Positions 36,254 to 47,928 of a stretch of DNA of 64,000 nucleotides are shown in pieces; position 1 is the first letter of the stretch, and the number at the start of each line of letters is the position of its first letter. The notes under the pieces were generated by a model. The model was not told the DNA's origin. It worked only from the letters and a program-made list of their open reading frames with translations, and did not search any database. The translations under genes were made by a program, and so were the position numbers. The DNA is taken from NCBI GenBank assembly GCA_013399855.1, contig VXAY01004091.1, forward strand, positions 1,249,110-1,313,109, given 5' to 3'. Source of the stretch: Oxyruncus cristatus (taxonomy: Eukaryota; Chordata; Aves; Passeriformes; Cotingidae).

Positions 36254-37538
36254 TTTTTTTTTTTTCCAATAGACCTGGGCAAAGTTTTGTGTAATTTTCC
36301 AGTGACCTTGATTATGCAATTGGGTATGACTGCTGTCCTAGACAATATGAAAGATGCCACTTTCATTTGATGGCAGGCAGCCCTAGCCAGGAGAGGGACA
36401 CCCTGAGGGCTCCCAGCAGTGCCAGGGGCAGATTGCTCTCCAGCCTGCCTTGTTTGATGAACTTCTATTGGGGAAGCTCTTATTGCTCCAGCTCTGTTTT
36501 TTTGAAGGGGAGAAGTTACAGAGCTGGCACTCATAAAGCACACAGAGGCATCATCATGTAGATGATGATATACTGCAAATCAACTGAATTTGTTTATTTC
36601 CTCTTCCAAATAGAGAGAGGAAGGTCCCAACCCAGAAACAGCACGTACTTGACTCCAAACAGGAGCTCAAACCCCACTGAAGTCAAAGGGTTAAATTCAT
36701 CCCCCTTTGAAATCAGAAATGGCAACCCTTTACCTGAACAGGGCCAGTTCTTCCTCCCAGCACTAAGTGCTTTGATGAATCCACACTGTAACACCTAAAC
36801 GAGGTGCAAAGCAACATCACCTCTTCCCGGGTCCCTCCCTGAGGCAGGCACAACCCTTTTGAACCAGGCTGGAGCCCGAGCTGGGACATGCTTCCTCCAC
36901 CCTTTCTCCTATGAACCATCAGGAATATCAGGTAAGAAACATCACCCTCAGTCAGTCCTGGCTCCTCTCTGCAGCCTGGCCACGGGCAGACAGTAAAGAC
37001 CAATGACCCTGCAGAGGCAATTGGGGGGAAGAAGCAGAAGTGACATTCCCCCGAACTGTCATAGGAGTCCCCGATCTCATTTGATAGACCTCCTTACCAG
37101 CTTTACAGACACAGGAGGAAACCAACTACAGCCTCAAACTGCAAAAATATGCCTAACATTACCCAGAAACCCTCCCATCACAGCCAGATTCAATTTTACC
37201 ATAATTCAACCCTTCCCCCAAAGACAGATGAAAGCCACCTACACCCAGTGTTTCAGGTGGTTGAAGATTAGTTATTTTTGTGGTAGGATCTGGAAAACTA
37301 ACCTGTGAGAGGTTTCTACCTGCTCCTCTTTGAGTACTCCTCTCTTTTTGGTCCCTTTTCTGTAGTTTCTTTCCCTGCAAGTCTGGGAGGGAGATTTTAG
37401 CAAGTAAGTCATCTGTCTCCCAAAAGCTCTTGATACAATGAGACAAAGAAGAATGAAAATTGCCTGTTAATCCTTGGGTTTCAGAATTTTTTTGCATCAA
37501 GAATTTTCTGATCAAAACTACTTATTTTCAAAACACTT
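36254..37538. other. Unassigned gene-desert sequence
   Basis: No recognisable gene. Opposite-strand frames overlap at 36560-37310 and 37159-37515; none has identifiable content. Confidence 0.45.
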
Positions 37539-37550
37539 CCCCCCCCCCCC
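37539..37550. repeat. Poly(C) run, 12 C
   Basis: Twelve consecutive C on the plus strand, flanked by A/T-rich DNA. Confidence 0.9.
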
Positions 37551-38389
37551 TTCAAAAAAGGTAGAAAATTGAGTGAAAAATAAGAAGGAAGAAAAAGAGA
37601 AGATAAGCTCTGGTCAATCAAGGCCCAGGTCTCTTGTCTCCAGTTTGTAATATGTTTTATGATCTCAGACACAACAGATTGTGAGCCTGCAATGTTTGGA
37701 AATAGTAGATGATTAAACCTTCTGGCCAGGTGTAAATGCAACCTTTGTCTTCTGATGACTGTGTGAGAATTACCTTCCTTCTCAGAGTCCCTGGCTGGCC
37801 CTGGTCTCTCCACTGTTACAAACATCCCTGCTCGGAACTACAACCACAATGTGCTTCCACTTTATTTCTCACCTATCCACAGGCACCAACACAACCCATA
37901 TCACTCCAACTGTCCTGAGACAGGGGATAAAAATACTGAGCAAGCTACCAAAACTTTGAAAGATTCTGCCCTGTGACTTTTTCTACTTCTTCTCCCAGGG
38001 GGATTTTGTACCAGGTAAATAATAAAAAATGTGTAATGATTGACTAGGCTCTTAAACCTGAGCTGAAGGTAAGTTTGCCTTGCTGTTCCAGTTAAATATT
38101 CCCCCTAGCCCCCTTCTCTTTCTCCAGTTGATCATGCCACAAAGTCCTATTCAGCCTGATGCATTCTTTATTCTTTAGAAATTTGGGCAACAATCAAATC
38201 TGACCTTTAGAGCCATAAACAAATTAAATTGTTTCACAACCAAATAATATGAAACAATATTGAATAGCTAGGCTTCCGCTGAGTTTCCTCTTAAAGAGAA
38301 ATAAGCCCCGAAACAGCACAGACATGGGAGATAGAGGGAGAGAGATGGAGGACAAGGCATGCTGATACTTCACATGGTAGTGAGATGGT
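37551..38389. other. Unassigned spacer
   Basis: No gene or repeat is recognised. AT-rich at 38010-38250. Confidence 0.4.
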
Positions 38390-39600
38390 GAAGCACTGGG
38401 GTTTTGCTTGGGGCTGACAGGTGTCAGCACTGTGGAAGATGTTGTGGGAGGTGTTTATTAGTATTTCCTCTTCTGGGAGCAGAGCACTACCCAAGAGTCA
38501 TACCCCATTGCAAGCCTGCTGATGCACAGACGCCAGTGCCAGTGGTGCCTTGTGCTCTGGCCACGGTTCAAGGTGAAACCCAAAGGTGGCCAAAATGGCC
38601 TCAGTGCCACTGGGTTGGAAACTATTTCTCCTCTCCACTGTTTGCCTGAACTTTGGCTGCATGCAGTCCAGCCTTCCGGCACACACAGCACCTGATGCCA
38701 CACACGGTCCCGCTGACACAGGTGAGGGGCAGGGCTGTGTCACCCACTGTCAACTCTGCAGGGACATCCTTGAGAGCAGGGCTGCAGGGCTGTTCCCTTC
38801 CCCTTGGCTTGGGTGCATGCAGGAAGCTGACAGCTCTCAAAGTGGAGAGATGCTGTAGGGTTCAGAACATTTGTGGAGCGTCGCTGGAATGTAAAGCATC
38901 CGGGGCCGATGTGGAGATGTGATAAGGTTTCTTGCTGTCCTTAAAAACACTATGAAGTGGCCAGGTAGGGATTCCCCTGGCAAAGGGCGATTCCCCACCT
39001 AGTACCAAGCAGATCCCCGTTGCCAGTGAGGCTGTGGGACCACCACAGACAGCCCAGCCTCAGGCCCTCGGGGAAATCCCTGTGATCCCTGTTCCATGGG
39101 TGGCACCCAGGCGCCTGCTCACCCTGTCGCCTCTACAAGGACACACCCCAACTGGGAACAGGCCACCCCTCTCCTCCCTTGCCTGTGCAGTCAGTTATGC
39201 AGTTTTTGCATAAAAGCACCAGCCAGAGAAAGAAACAGAACAATAAATGGTGCCAATGCCAGCTGCACAGTGTAGCAGCTATCCTGGGAAGGTGGGACCC
39301 ACAGGCCCCTTGCTCAGACACTGACACTGTGGCTGTGGCCAGCAGGGGCGTCCCTGTGCCTCTGAACACTTATCAGCACAACAATGGGCACCACCAGCAT
39401 CTGCACCAGCATGGGGACCGTCCCCAGGGATAGTGCACTTCTCTGCCATGCCAGCAACTGAGCCTGGGGAAATTCACTGTCCTTGTCCCCACCGCACGGA
39501 GCAGCTCCAGGCTGAAGAAGCAGTCACAGATTGGGTGCCAGGGACACCTGAGCGCTGCGTTGGTGTGACCTGTGCCTAAACAGCAGCACTTTGAGATCAG
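38390..39600. other. GC-rich island of unknown origin in the desert
   Basis: About 1.2 kb clearly richer in G and C than its surroundings, with many overlapping 67-90-codon frames on both strands and no identifiable protein. A TGCATAAAAG word at 39207-39216 is followed about 25 bases later by CAATAAATGG (39240-39249). TATA-like plus AATAAA at this spacing is the layout of a short retroviral LTR R region. No TG...CA termini, primer-binding site or internal retroviral sequence was found, so an LTR is only a possibility. An open frame at 38586-38858 starts with a hydrophobic, signal-peptide-like stretch but leads nowhere recognisable. Confidence 0.3.
39336..39352 (+). promoter_or_regulatory. CTCF-like site (weak)
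   Basis: TGGCCAGCAGGGGCG matches the first ten or so positions of the CTCF core (CCASYAGRKGG) but departs at the last two bases of the core. In a gene desert with regulatory blocks a CTCF anchor would make sense, yet the match is incomplete. Confidence 0.3.
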
Positions 39601-39779
39601 CTCACTCACTTACTCACACTTCAGTGATATAAAGAGATCCCAAACCGCAATCAATTCTTCCAGTTTGTGATATCTGTACACAGGACACAAGCAACAATCT
39701 GTCTGTAGGATATGTACAAACAACACTCATAGCTGCTGCTTTTCTCCTAGGCTGGAGGCTCAGCTACAGATGTGCTGTG

Positions 39780-40040
39780 GACGCCTAAACTGCCATTACT
39801 GTCACTGATATGAAAAGCCTCTAATTATCTACAGGTTTGTGCCATTTACAAAGCAAAGGCGACAGTCATGAAGCACATTTGGTTGCCTTAATTAAGCTGA
39901 AGAATTATGAAGCCATGCCTGTAACCGAAATACAGTTTTGCCTTTTGTAAACCATTCGACATAAGAATGATGAGTCTAAGAATTAAATGTAGGAATACAT
40001 CTAAATATTTATACTACCTTCATTACACCAGTATCTGAGT
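39780..40040. promoter_or_regulatory. Candidate conserved non-coding element
   Basis: One of the most enhancer-like blocks of the window: repeat-free and AT-rich, with CTAATTATC (39821), CCTTAATTAAGC (39886), AAGAATTATGAAG (39900), CAAAGGCGACAG (39856), GTAACCGAAATAC (39921) and CATTCGACATAAG (39953). Homeodomain-type palindromes, an A/T-rich SOX/TCF-like CAAAG word and retained CpGs are all present. No open frame is of note. Confidence 0.45.
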
Positions 40041-40879
40041 GTATGCTCATATTGTAACCTCCACTTTTACATCCTCTGTTGCTGTGTAACCCCGTGTAAG
40101 CCACGGCAGGGTGCCACGTGTGCGCTTCTACAGGGACCGACTTGGGTCTGGGATGATTCAGGGGAAAGCCCTTTCCCTGGGCAATATATTTCCCCTCTTA
40201 GTGCAAGACTTGCTGAGGCTTCAAAACCAGGACATGGGATGGAACAGACTCGGGACCTAAACCAGGCTGGCAACCCCTACCTTGTGTAGCCCCAACAAAC
40301 TGAACCTCCTCACGTCGTATTTCAAAGTCCTCTGACACAAACACAGCTCCAGCCACCGCATTTCATTACAGCAAGGAATTGCTGTGGCCAGGATCCAGTA
40401 GCTGCTGTCATTGAAATGCTGATGGAAACTGAGGCTAAGGGTACTAAATGTTTCACTCGTAACAAAGCCAATGTAATGTGCTTTTTTGAAGACTAGGGAA
40501 AAGGTGGACTGTGCCAGCAGTGATCCTGAGATACACGCAAAGCTGTGAAAGTAACTTCGAATAAGGTTTTACAAGTCTTCTAACTAGGTGAAACACATGT
40601 GCATTTTGATCAAATGTTTTCCTCTATTTTTAATGATTTCTTTTTCACTTAAAATGTTAACAAATAAAGTGAAAAACACTAATTTTGGGGAACGAAGACA
40701 ACACGATTGATTCTGAAAAGTTCAAAACAGAACTTCTTGTGTCTTGGCATTTTGCTCCTAAAATATATTTGTTACTAAATAAATTGTTATCCAGAATAAT
40801 CCATCTAATTCTACATTTATTATAATAAAAAGCAAAGTTAGTAATTATACACCCTCACACACTCAGACAGGAATATACC
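40041..40879. other. Unassigned spacer
   Basis: No gene is recognised. AT-rich from 40560 onwards. Confidence 0.4.
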
Positions 40880-40897
40880 TTTTTTTTTTTTTTTTTT
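40880..40897. repeat. Poly(T) run, 18 T
   Basis: Eighteen consecutive T. It could be the tail of a minus-strand retroposon, but no body is recognisable to its right. Confidence 0.9.
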
Positions 40898-41296
40898 GCC
40901 TGTGGAACAGAACTGCAAGTGCTGCAGGCAGAGTTTTTGGCCAAAGGGTGTTTTGGAGCTTTTGTATTAGAAAGGTAAACAATTTGAACAGGTATTTCTA
41001 ATTTTTCCTACTAGACAGCATGACACTTGCCCTTTGCCCCATTCCAGAGGATGTCTTACTGTCAGCAACTTCAAGGAGATGGTCCCATCAGAGGCTTTCC
41101 CTCAGCATTCTCTGTTCTGCCTTCCCAGCCCATGTCGTCCCGTCACCCCAAGCGCTAGACACGGTGTGATCATAATCTCAGTGAGTGACAGCTCACGAAA
41201 TGGACTGACATTTGTCATTTAAAACTGTCACTTTGTTTCTACTAAGCCATTGAAAAAAGATACTGTTATTTCCCTGAATGCATTTCTTTCCCCTCC
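40898..41296. other. Unassigned spacer
   Basis: No gene or repeat is recognised in this segment. Confidence 0.4.
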
Positions 41297-41320
41297 ACAC
41301 ACACACACACACACACACAC
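41297..41320. repeat. (AC)12 microsatellite
   Basis: Twelve perfect AC units. Useful as a polymorphic marker; no functional context is visible. Confidence 0.95.
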
Positions 41321-41899
41321 TAATTTCATCAGTCAGTGCCCTAAGCATTCCACTGGACAGTAACAGCTCCTTTGCCATCCTCTTTGAAGAATGACTTTTG
41401 CATTGCAAGGGACAATTTAATTTTGCCAGCAAGGTGAAGAGGAGGAGAGCCATTCTGGTCTTGGCAGCTGCATTCCCAGGGGAGTGGGTGGGAGATGTGT
41501 TGGCTACTGACAGTAGCAGAGCCGGGGAGAGCCAGTTTAGGTGGGACAGGTATTTGCCCCCTTGACATGTGTTGGCAGGTGGCTGTTGTGGAGTCCAGCA
41601 TGGGTATCCCGGGCTCCATGCTCAGGGTGGGCTTGCCTTTTCACTGCAGCAACGTCTCTCACCTCCATCTCCATATCTCATAGCAATTCTGGTTACTGGG
41701 ACTCAGCCCCAGACTGTTTCATGCTATTTCTGTTTCATCCACCTGCTATTATCTTCTGCTGTTCTTCAGAAATTACTGCCAAATTATGCTGCTCTTTTTT
41801 TTTTTTTTCTCTCTCTCCATCATTAATTTCTTTTCTAGGGTGGAGAGCTTCCCAGATCACCCTCCACCCACTTACACACATGCATGCGCACACACACAC
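41321..41899. other. Unassigned spacer with T14 and (CT)n
   Basis: A 121-codon plus frame (41541-41906) runs through a T14 run (41795-41808) and CT repeats, so it is not credible as coding. Nothing else is seen. Confidence 0.4.
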
Positions 41900-42121
41900 T
41901 TTATAGAAAGTGTTTACTTATGCGGGGGCAATAGTTTAAAAGGTAAATGAAATAGAGGACGCAGCCTGGATTGGCTTAGCAACACAAACAGTGCCAGCAG
42001 GTAAAGGGCCCAGGCCTGTTCTTTCCCACCTCAGAATTGTTTTAAAATGACACCCCTTCATAATTAATTGTACAGCACCTGATTAGTCACTATTGACAGA
42101 CCCAGAGCCAATTCACTCGGG
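41900..42121. promoter_or_regulatory. Candidate conserved non-coding element
   Basis: Repeat-free block with GGATTGGCTTAGCAAC (41969; a CCAAT/RFX-like combination), TTCATAATTAATTGTAC (42057) and CCTGATTAGTCACTATTGACAG (about 42079-42100; homeodomain/TALE-like TGATTAG and TTGACAG words). The TALE plus homeodomain flavour suggests a developmental enhancer. Confidence 0.4.
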
Positions 42122-42158
42122 TTTTTTTTCTTCTTCTTCTTCTTCTTTTTTTTTTTTT
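42122..42158. repeat. (CTT)5 within a poly(T) tract
   Basis: Eight T, five CTT units and a further C followed by thirteen T form one homopyrimidine tract. Confidence 0.9.
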
Positions 42159-43743
42159 CATCTGGCTGGGGAGAAAAGATGAAATGCCTGCAGCCACACA
42201 CACAATATAGGCACTGGTGATTACATCAGGCAGCTGAGCAATTAGAGCTGGTAGTATCAGCTCAGGAGCTGGAGGCTACAGTAGCAGGATCACAGCCAAC
42301 CTTAGCCTTTAATATGAAAATGAAGAAAGGAAGCAACAAATCCAATAAACCCCAGAAGTCAAACAAAGCCAACTGGGAGTTCGGTTGCTGGTAAGCCGAA
42401 GGAAGAAATGGGGCTGATAAAGCCAGGTACTTCTTCTGCTGCTCTGGTCTCTCTCCTGGATGGGGATGATTAAACTACTCAGGAGGCAGCCCCAACACAC
42501 CCAAGTGAGAAGGCAACCCCAGTGGCAGAAAACGTGTGTGTGCTTCATCAGCAATGGAGCTGGGTCAGAAGGGGTGGGTTTGTATCCCTTTCCACTTTCT
42601 GGTATCTGTGAATGCTTTGCAAAGCAAATGAGTTTGCTCCAGGACAGGGCAAGGACACATCACACTAGGGGAAGGTACCAGCAGTTCTTGCTCACATTGA
42701 TCTAAAATACCATTATCTTGCTGGAAGCTTTGGAAGAACAAAGTCAGTCTCCACTACCAGGAACGCAGTTGAGGTCCTCCATCTCCAGATGTCCAGCAGC
42801 CCACTTCCAGACATGCTGCTTTCATGCATCTCAATCAGCCTGGTATCAGTTCAACTCAGCCACTGTACAATCCAGTAAAGCCGAGTCCTGCCACTGTGCA
42901 AACACTTTAGTCTCAAAGAAGAGGATCTGTACAAGACCTTAGCCAACTTCAGAGTACTTCTGAGTAAGGTATTAAGCCGATATCAATGCCTACATAGGCG
43001 CTTGCTCCAGTGTGAGTTAATCAGTTTAAACCCATATCTTTAGGTAAATACTTGTGTGCAGGCAGACAATGGCTTGGGATTTGACCAAAGCTCAGTGAAT
43101 ACAATGTGAATGAATGTGTCCTCTGAATAAATAAATAATTAAAGACACATATAATTAAGGTTCCTCTGTGGCCACTTGTCTTATATATGAGGCACTGTAC
43201 GCAGAAAACCTTGGGGTCAGCTCTAAAGCACATTACATGAATTTATCAAGAGATCTGCTGTTCTGGAAGCTGAGGAGTTCATCAGGAATATTTTGCATTG
43301 AAAAAAACTCTCCTGCATGGAAAGGCCTCCGCATAGCCTGTATTGAAACTTCTTAGACATAAGCGATTTTATATCCGAGGTGTAGTGACTTCCAAACTTA
43401 GACCCCAAAGCACGGGAGACTGCAGAGCAGAGTTCCTGGAGCTGACTGATATGAACTGCTTGACTCCAGGAGGAGTCCAAGCCACTTTGGGTCCAAGGTG
43501 CAAACCCCTGCTAAATACGCCTAGCCCCGGAGTGGGTTAGTAGCATGGTCCAAATGCACCCGCAGTTACTTTCTCAGTTTAAATCAGTATAAAATGCAGC
43601 GTATGGTTAGTAGAGGTTGCACTAGTTAAATAAGAACCATATTTATAGTTACAGTTTGGCATTCAGTTCTCTCAGGAAGAATGTAAATACTGTACCTGTT
43701 AATGCTCCAGAAGCACACAGATGAATCCTGGGACCAGGAACAT
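42159..43743. other. Unassigned gene-desert sequence
   Basis: No gene or repeat is recognised. Open frames stay below 86 codons. Confidence 0.5.
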
Positions 43744-44135
43744 ATCACAGAATTACCGAATCAGGCCAGAAAAGACCTCTGAGATCACAGAGGTTTGCCG
43801 GAACACCACCTTGTCAATTAGACCACAGCACTAAGTACCACGCCCAGTCATTTCTTGAACACCTACGGGAATGGTGACTCCACCACCTCCCTGGGCAGTC
43901 CATTTCAGAGTTTAACAACACCTTCTGTGAAGAAATTCCTCCTGATATCCAGCCTGAACCTCCCCTGGCACAGCTTGAGGCTGTGTTGTCCTCTTGTCTA
44001 TCACTTGTAACCTGGGAGGAGAGGCTGATTCCCACCTCGCTACAACCACTTTTCAGGTAGTTGTAGAGTGATAAGATCCCCCCTGAGCCTCCTTTTCTCC
44101 AGGCTAAGCAACCCCAGCAAACTCAGCTGTGAGGA
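43744..44135 (-). mobile_element. CR1 LINE, 5'-truncated 3' fragment
   Basis: The segment carries the characteristic CR1 3' end in inverted orientation. It begins at the left with the element's tail (minus-strand ATTCTGTG octamer next to 43745-43753). It then continues through the familiar phrases around GACCTCTGAGATCA (43770), TTCCTCCTGATATCCAGCCT (43937), GCTGTGTTGTCCTCTTGTC (43980) and CCTTTTCTCCAGGCTAAGCA (44090-44109). Similarity fades near 44135. Reading 3' to 5' from left to right puts the element on the minus strand. Only the last part of the second open reading frame and the 3' UTR survive, with stops and frameshifts. It is an old, inactive copy. Confidence 0.93.
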
Positions 44136-47100
44136 AGAATTGTCTGGTGGTAGCAGGGCAGTGCATTCAGGCTGAGTGCTTCAGGCCAGGCACTGAGGAA
44201 ATGTTAGCAAACATGGATGGTCTGAGAATGGGGCACACCTTTCAAACCTTTGTGGGAGTCCCACCTTGATCATCAGGGAAGACCTACCTGTGAGTTTGTA
44301 CTCCTAGAGTTATTTATCCCTGGCATGCTCATGCTGGCTCTGGCTGCATTTTTCCAGCTTTTGATTTTGGACGAATGTGAGGAGGAATGAAGAGAAGGAG
44401 ACTAAGAGGTGTCAAATCAGGGTGGCTTTGCCTCCACAAGTTTGAAGCTATACTTATGTACAAGAGATGTATCTGTACCCATATCAGCAGATACACATTA
44501 GCCATAAGATTATCTAAGGGATATTCTGTGTGTAACAGCTCTTACAGATTTGAATTATTGTTCTTTCTCATTAGTAGTGAATAGAAATGATAATTTCTAT
44601 TCTGCAGATTATTTTATCATTGCAAAATTTTGTACCATTATGACACCAAAGTGTAAATCTCAATTGCTACCTTATTTTAAATTACAGAACAGATTTTTGG
44701 AGAGCTTTGTTGGGATAATTCCATGAAACTTCACTTTACCAAAGATGATGATGCCGTAGTTGAATAGAACATAGAGCTACTTAGAGCAAAATACTGAAAT
44801 AACAGATTTTAATTTCATCCTCTGCATGAAATGCAGAATACTTAGTGATTTGTTTCAATGTATTCAGTCCCATCAGAACTGCAATTCTTTTTGTATGAAA
44901 TGTTTAGAAATTTCAGAAGGAGTAACTATTCCACTCAGGATTTAATATATCCCGAAGTTATGCCAAGCATCACTGTTGCTAGTTTGCATACTTTTTATTC
45001 TCTTTTTACTTTGTCTGTGAGCATTAGCCAAGAGGTAGGGCCCAGAGGAAGATAATTTAAAAGACTTGGTAATCCGTGAATAAACTATCTCTGTCTAGGA
45101 GAAGCCATAAATTTTGCCTCAGTAGTCCAGCTCTCACTGTCAGGATGCTTCACAGTACTCCCACAGCATATCATTATTCCAGAGGACTATTAATTCCAGC
45201 CAACTTTTGCTTGTTTTTCAGTGCATGTTTGACCAGGTGTTTGTGCAAACTGTGGAATGATACTCTGAAGACACCTACACACAGACAGCATTTGCTCTTT
45301 ACTGTTTGCATCTTCTACCATCTTCAAGCAATTGAGTAAGGATAGAGAGACTGCACCATGGTACGAGGGCAACGTGCCACAAGTTGTCCCTGATAAGTCT
45401 TTTATCAGATAAGCAGCATGTTGATCTAAGAACTTGTCACAGAGAGAAAATTTGTTAGACAGCTTATTTCCAAGAAAAACTTGATCAGCTTAAAACTTGG
45501 CAATCTCCTTCCAGCACCAGTCAAGACCTAGTGAAAGAAAATAAAATAAACCCATAATGCACCTGGAGAATTCTTGCTACAAGAAAGAGCTCTGCCTCTG
45601 CCCCTACTGCTTCTGGTAGGACGGCAAAGGTGTAATGAGGTCTCACCCAAGAAGGGGCAGGGGAGTGGAAACAGTGCCTGTGGATTATGGCTCTTGGTCT
45701 GGTGTCCACACTTCCAAAAACACAAAAAAAAATTGAGAATGTGTGGGAAAATACAGATCAAAGGCAGCATCTCTCAGACAGTGTTCAGCATTTTAAAAGA
45801 AGGCTGAGTTGTCTTGCTGATGGTACAAATTCATTCAGAAAGAAACGGTGTCATGTAGTAAACCCCACTTAGTTTTGGTAGGGAAAGACACAAAATAAAG
45901 AGCTGGAAGTTGAAGCCAGATTTAAAAAAGAAAAAAAAAGTGCTGTGAGAACTAAGACCTACATTCTTCCCAGTGAAGCATGAGCAGAATGCCAGCAAGC
46001 TGCCAGGCTCAGCAGAGGGATGAAATGCAGGGAGGAACTGTGTGGACAGCGTGAGGTGGGAGACCAATAGAACTGTGCTCTGGTGCCTTCCAACTGTCAC
46101 AAATAACATAGGAAGGACTAAACCCACTAACACTTGTGTTTAGCTGCTCCTGTCAGTAGCCATGTGTTACACAATTTTTTAATCTTTCACAATCATTTCT
46201 ATTTCTGTAGGAAAATATTTGGAACCTCAAAAGCATCTTTATCCACTTACTTCAGTGCACATATAATTTTTCACAGGGGAGACCACCCCCATCCACTTGC
46301 TAATCCCTTAGCTTTCCCAGATTGTTGCATTCCCAGATGCTAAACACTAATCACCAAGCAGGGAGGCATGTACGACCACCAAAAATAGATCTTTTACATC
46401 CTACATTATGTGATGACAAATGACTTGCCATTAATGAATTTCATCAGGACTAGCAGGGTGGGGGTCGCAGGTGTGGTTTTCAGAAATCCCAGCAGCAGTT
46501 GTTTGAGGTCCAGCAGCCACAGAGACATCAGCAAGAGCACCTGCAATAGTCAGACCCGAGAAGAGTTTGTCCAAAAGATGGAGACATCAAGGGATGCAAG
46601 AGACAGAGTGGCCTGAGGTCAGTTTAGGCTGACATTGCTTGAACAAATGCAAGCTGTACAAAAGACTTGTTGATTCAGAGTGCTTTTCCCTCCTTTTCTG
46701 CTGTTGTTTTTTAAGGCCTCTTCACCCATAATATGCCTTATCCTTTGATTTTCCACAGTTCTCTCAGTCCATAGTTCCCCTTTCCATCCCTGGCCTGTTA
46801 CTTCTCCACTGCTAATGGAGTAAACCTCAAGCAGAGGCAGCATTGGTGGGATCATTGCAAGTTAGCCCTCCACAAAGTCATTTTGGTGCCAGCCCTGCAT
46901 TTTCTGAGTGTGAAATGGGGTCACATCCTGGTGCTTTCAGTAGCACCATCGGTGATGCCACACTCCCCTGGCTGGATGCTCTGCAGCTTGTCAGACCAAG
47001 GGACAATGGCAGAAGCTTCCCGCTGCGTTCACACAGACGTGTTTATTTCTTCAGCCCCTTCACCCTGCCTTGCCAAAAAACATCCTCCCTAGCCAGACAT

Positions 47101-47352
47101 CCCCTATTATGACTAAGGCAGAAGGCCACAGGTTTAGTCAGTTTGTGTACAGTTTGCAATTATTCAGCTGTTTTAATGAGAAGAAAGACCTTGAGGCCCG
47201 TGATATCAGAGATAAGAAAGTGTGGAAAGCAGCAGATGTGTGACCTTGCGGCTCTCCTATTGCTTTCTGCTTTGTTGTGTGTGCTGCAGCTCTTCAAGGT
47301 TTTAATACCAGGAAGGGGTGAGGGGAAGGCGAGATGCAGGTTTTACAGTAAC
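44136..47352. other. Unassigned gene-desert sequence
   Basis: No recognisable gene. Open frames are at most 100 codons. AT-rich 44560-45000. A short A-rich stretch lies at 45920-45940. Confidence 0.5.
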
Positions 47353-47928
47353 TCAAACTCCTGGCTCATGGAGCAACCCCCTGGCTTTTAATACAAGCCA
47401 CTCTTGGTAACTTAAATCCAGCAGCTGCTCAAGAGTTGAGGTCTTGTAGGCTACAGCCCTTTCCAGCACTTGGTTATTTGTTCTCACTGGTAAGCTGGTA
47501 TAAAAGTACCCAGTATCCCAGTATCTTCCTGGACATAGAAGTTTTCCAGAACAAAAGTGCCAGTTAATGGATGCTGCACTGTGAGAGCTGGTGTCAGCAA
47601 ACAGGCATAGGTGCCTAAACCAAACCTTCACAGTCCCACAGGCACCTAAGCACAAAGGCTGGATGCTTTGCTTTTCTGCCCAGGTGCCATTATGCCCTTC
47701 AGACCTCTGGGATGCACTTGTCTTCTTAAGACATGGCCAAGCTGAGTTATAAAACACCCAAACCCTGTGGCTGTCTGTGCCAGGGTGTTTGTTCTCACAT
47801 CTGTCTTGCCAGCAGCACCTTCTCTTCTGAGCACATTCTGGAGGTGGGGTTGCTGCTGTCTCATGTGTTTTCAAGTAAACCAGAAAAATCCAGCTTTGAC
47901 ACAAAACTGGTTGGATAATGTGGTCCAA
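47353..47928 (-). other. 191-codon open frame, function not recognised
   Basis: This minus-strand frame is open for 191 codons in moderately GC-rich DNA. The translation is rich in C, W and H but shows no domain, signal peptide, transmembrane segment or repeat. A 116-codon plus frame (47767-48117) overlaps its start. There is no promoter or splice evidence. I regard it as probable chance or a decayed, unrecognised mobile sequence. Confidence 0.2.

Noticed and set aside
35940..36543. Frames of up to 175 codons crossing the gap
   Set aside because: More than 60 codons are N; openness is an artefact of the gap.
38586..38858. Short secreted protein (hydrophobic start after MAKMASVPLG)
   Set aside because: Overlapped by several similarly long frames on both strands of GC-rich DNA; no family recognised.
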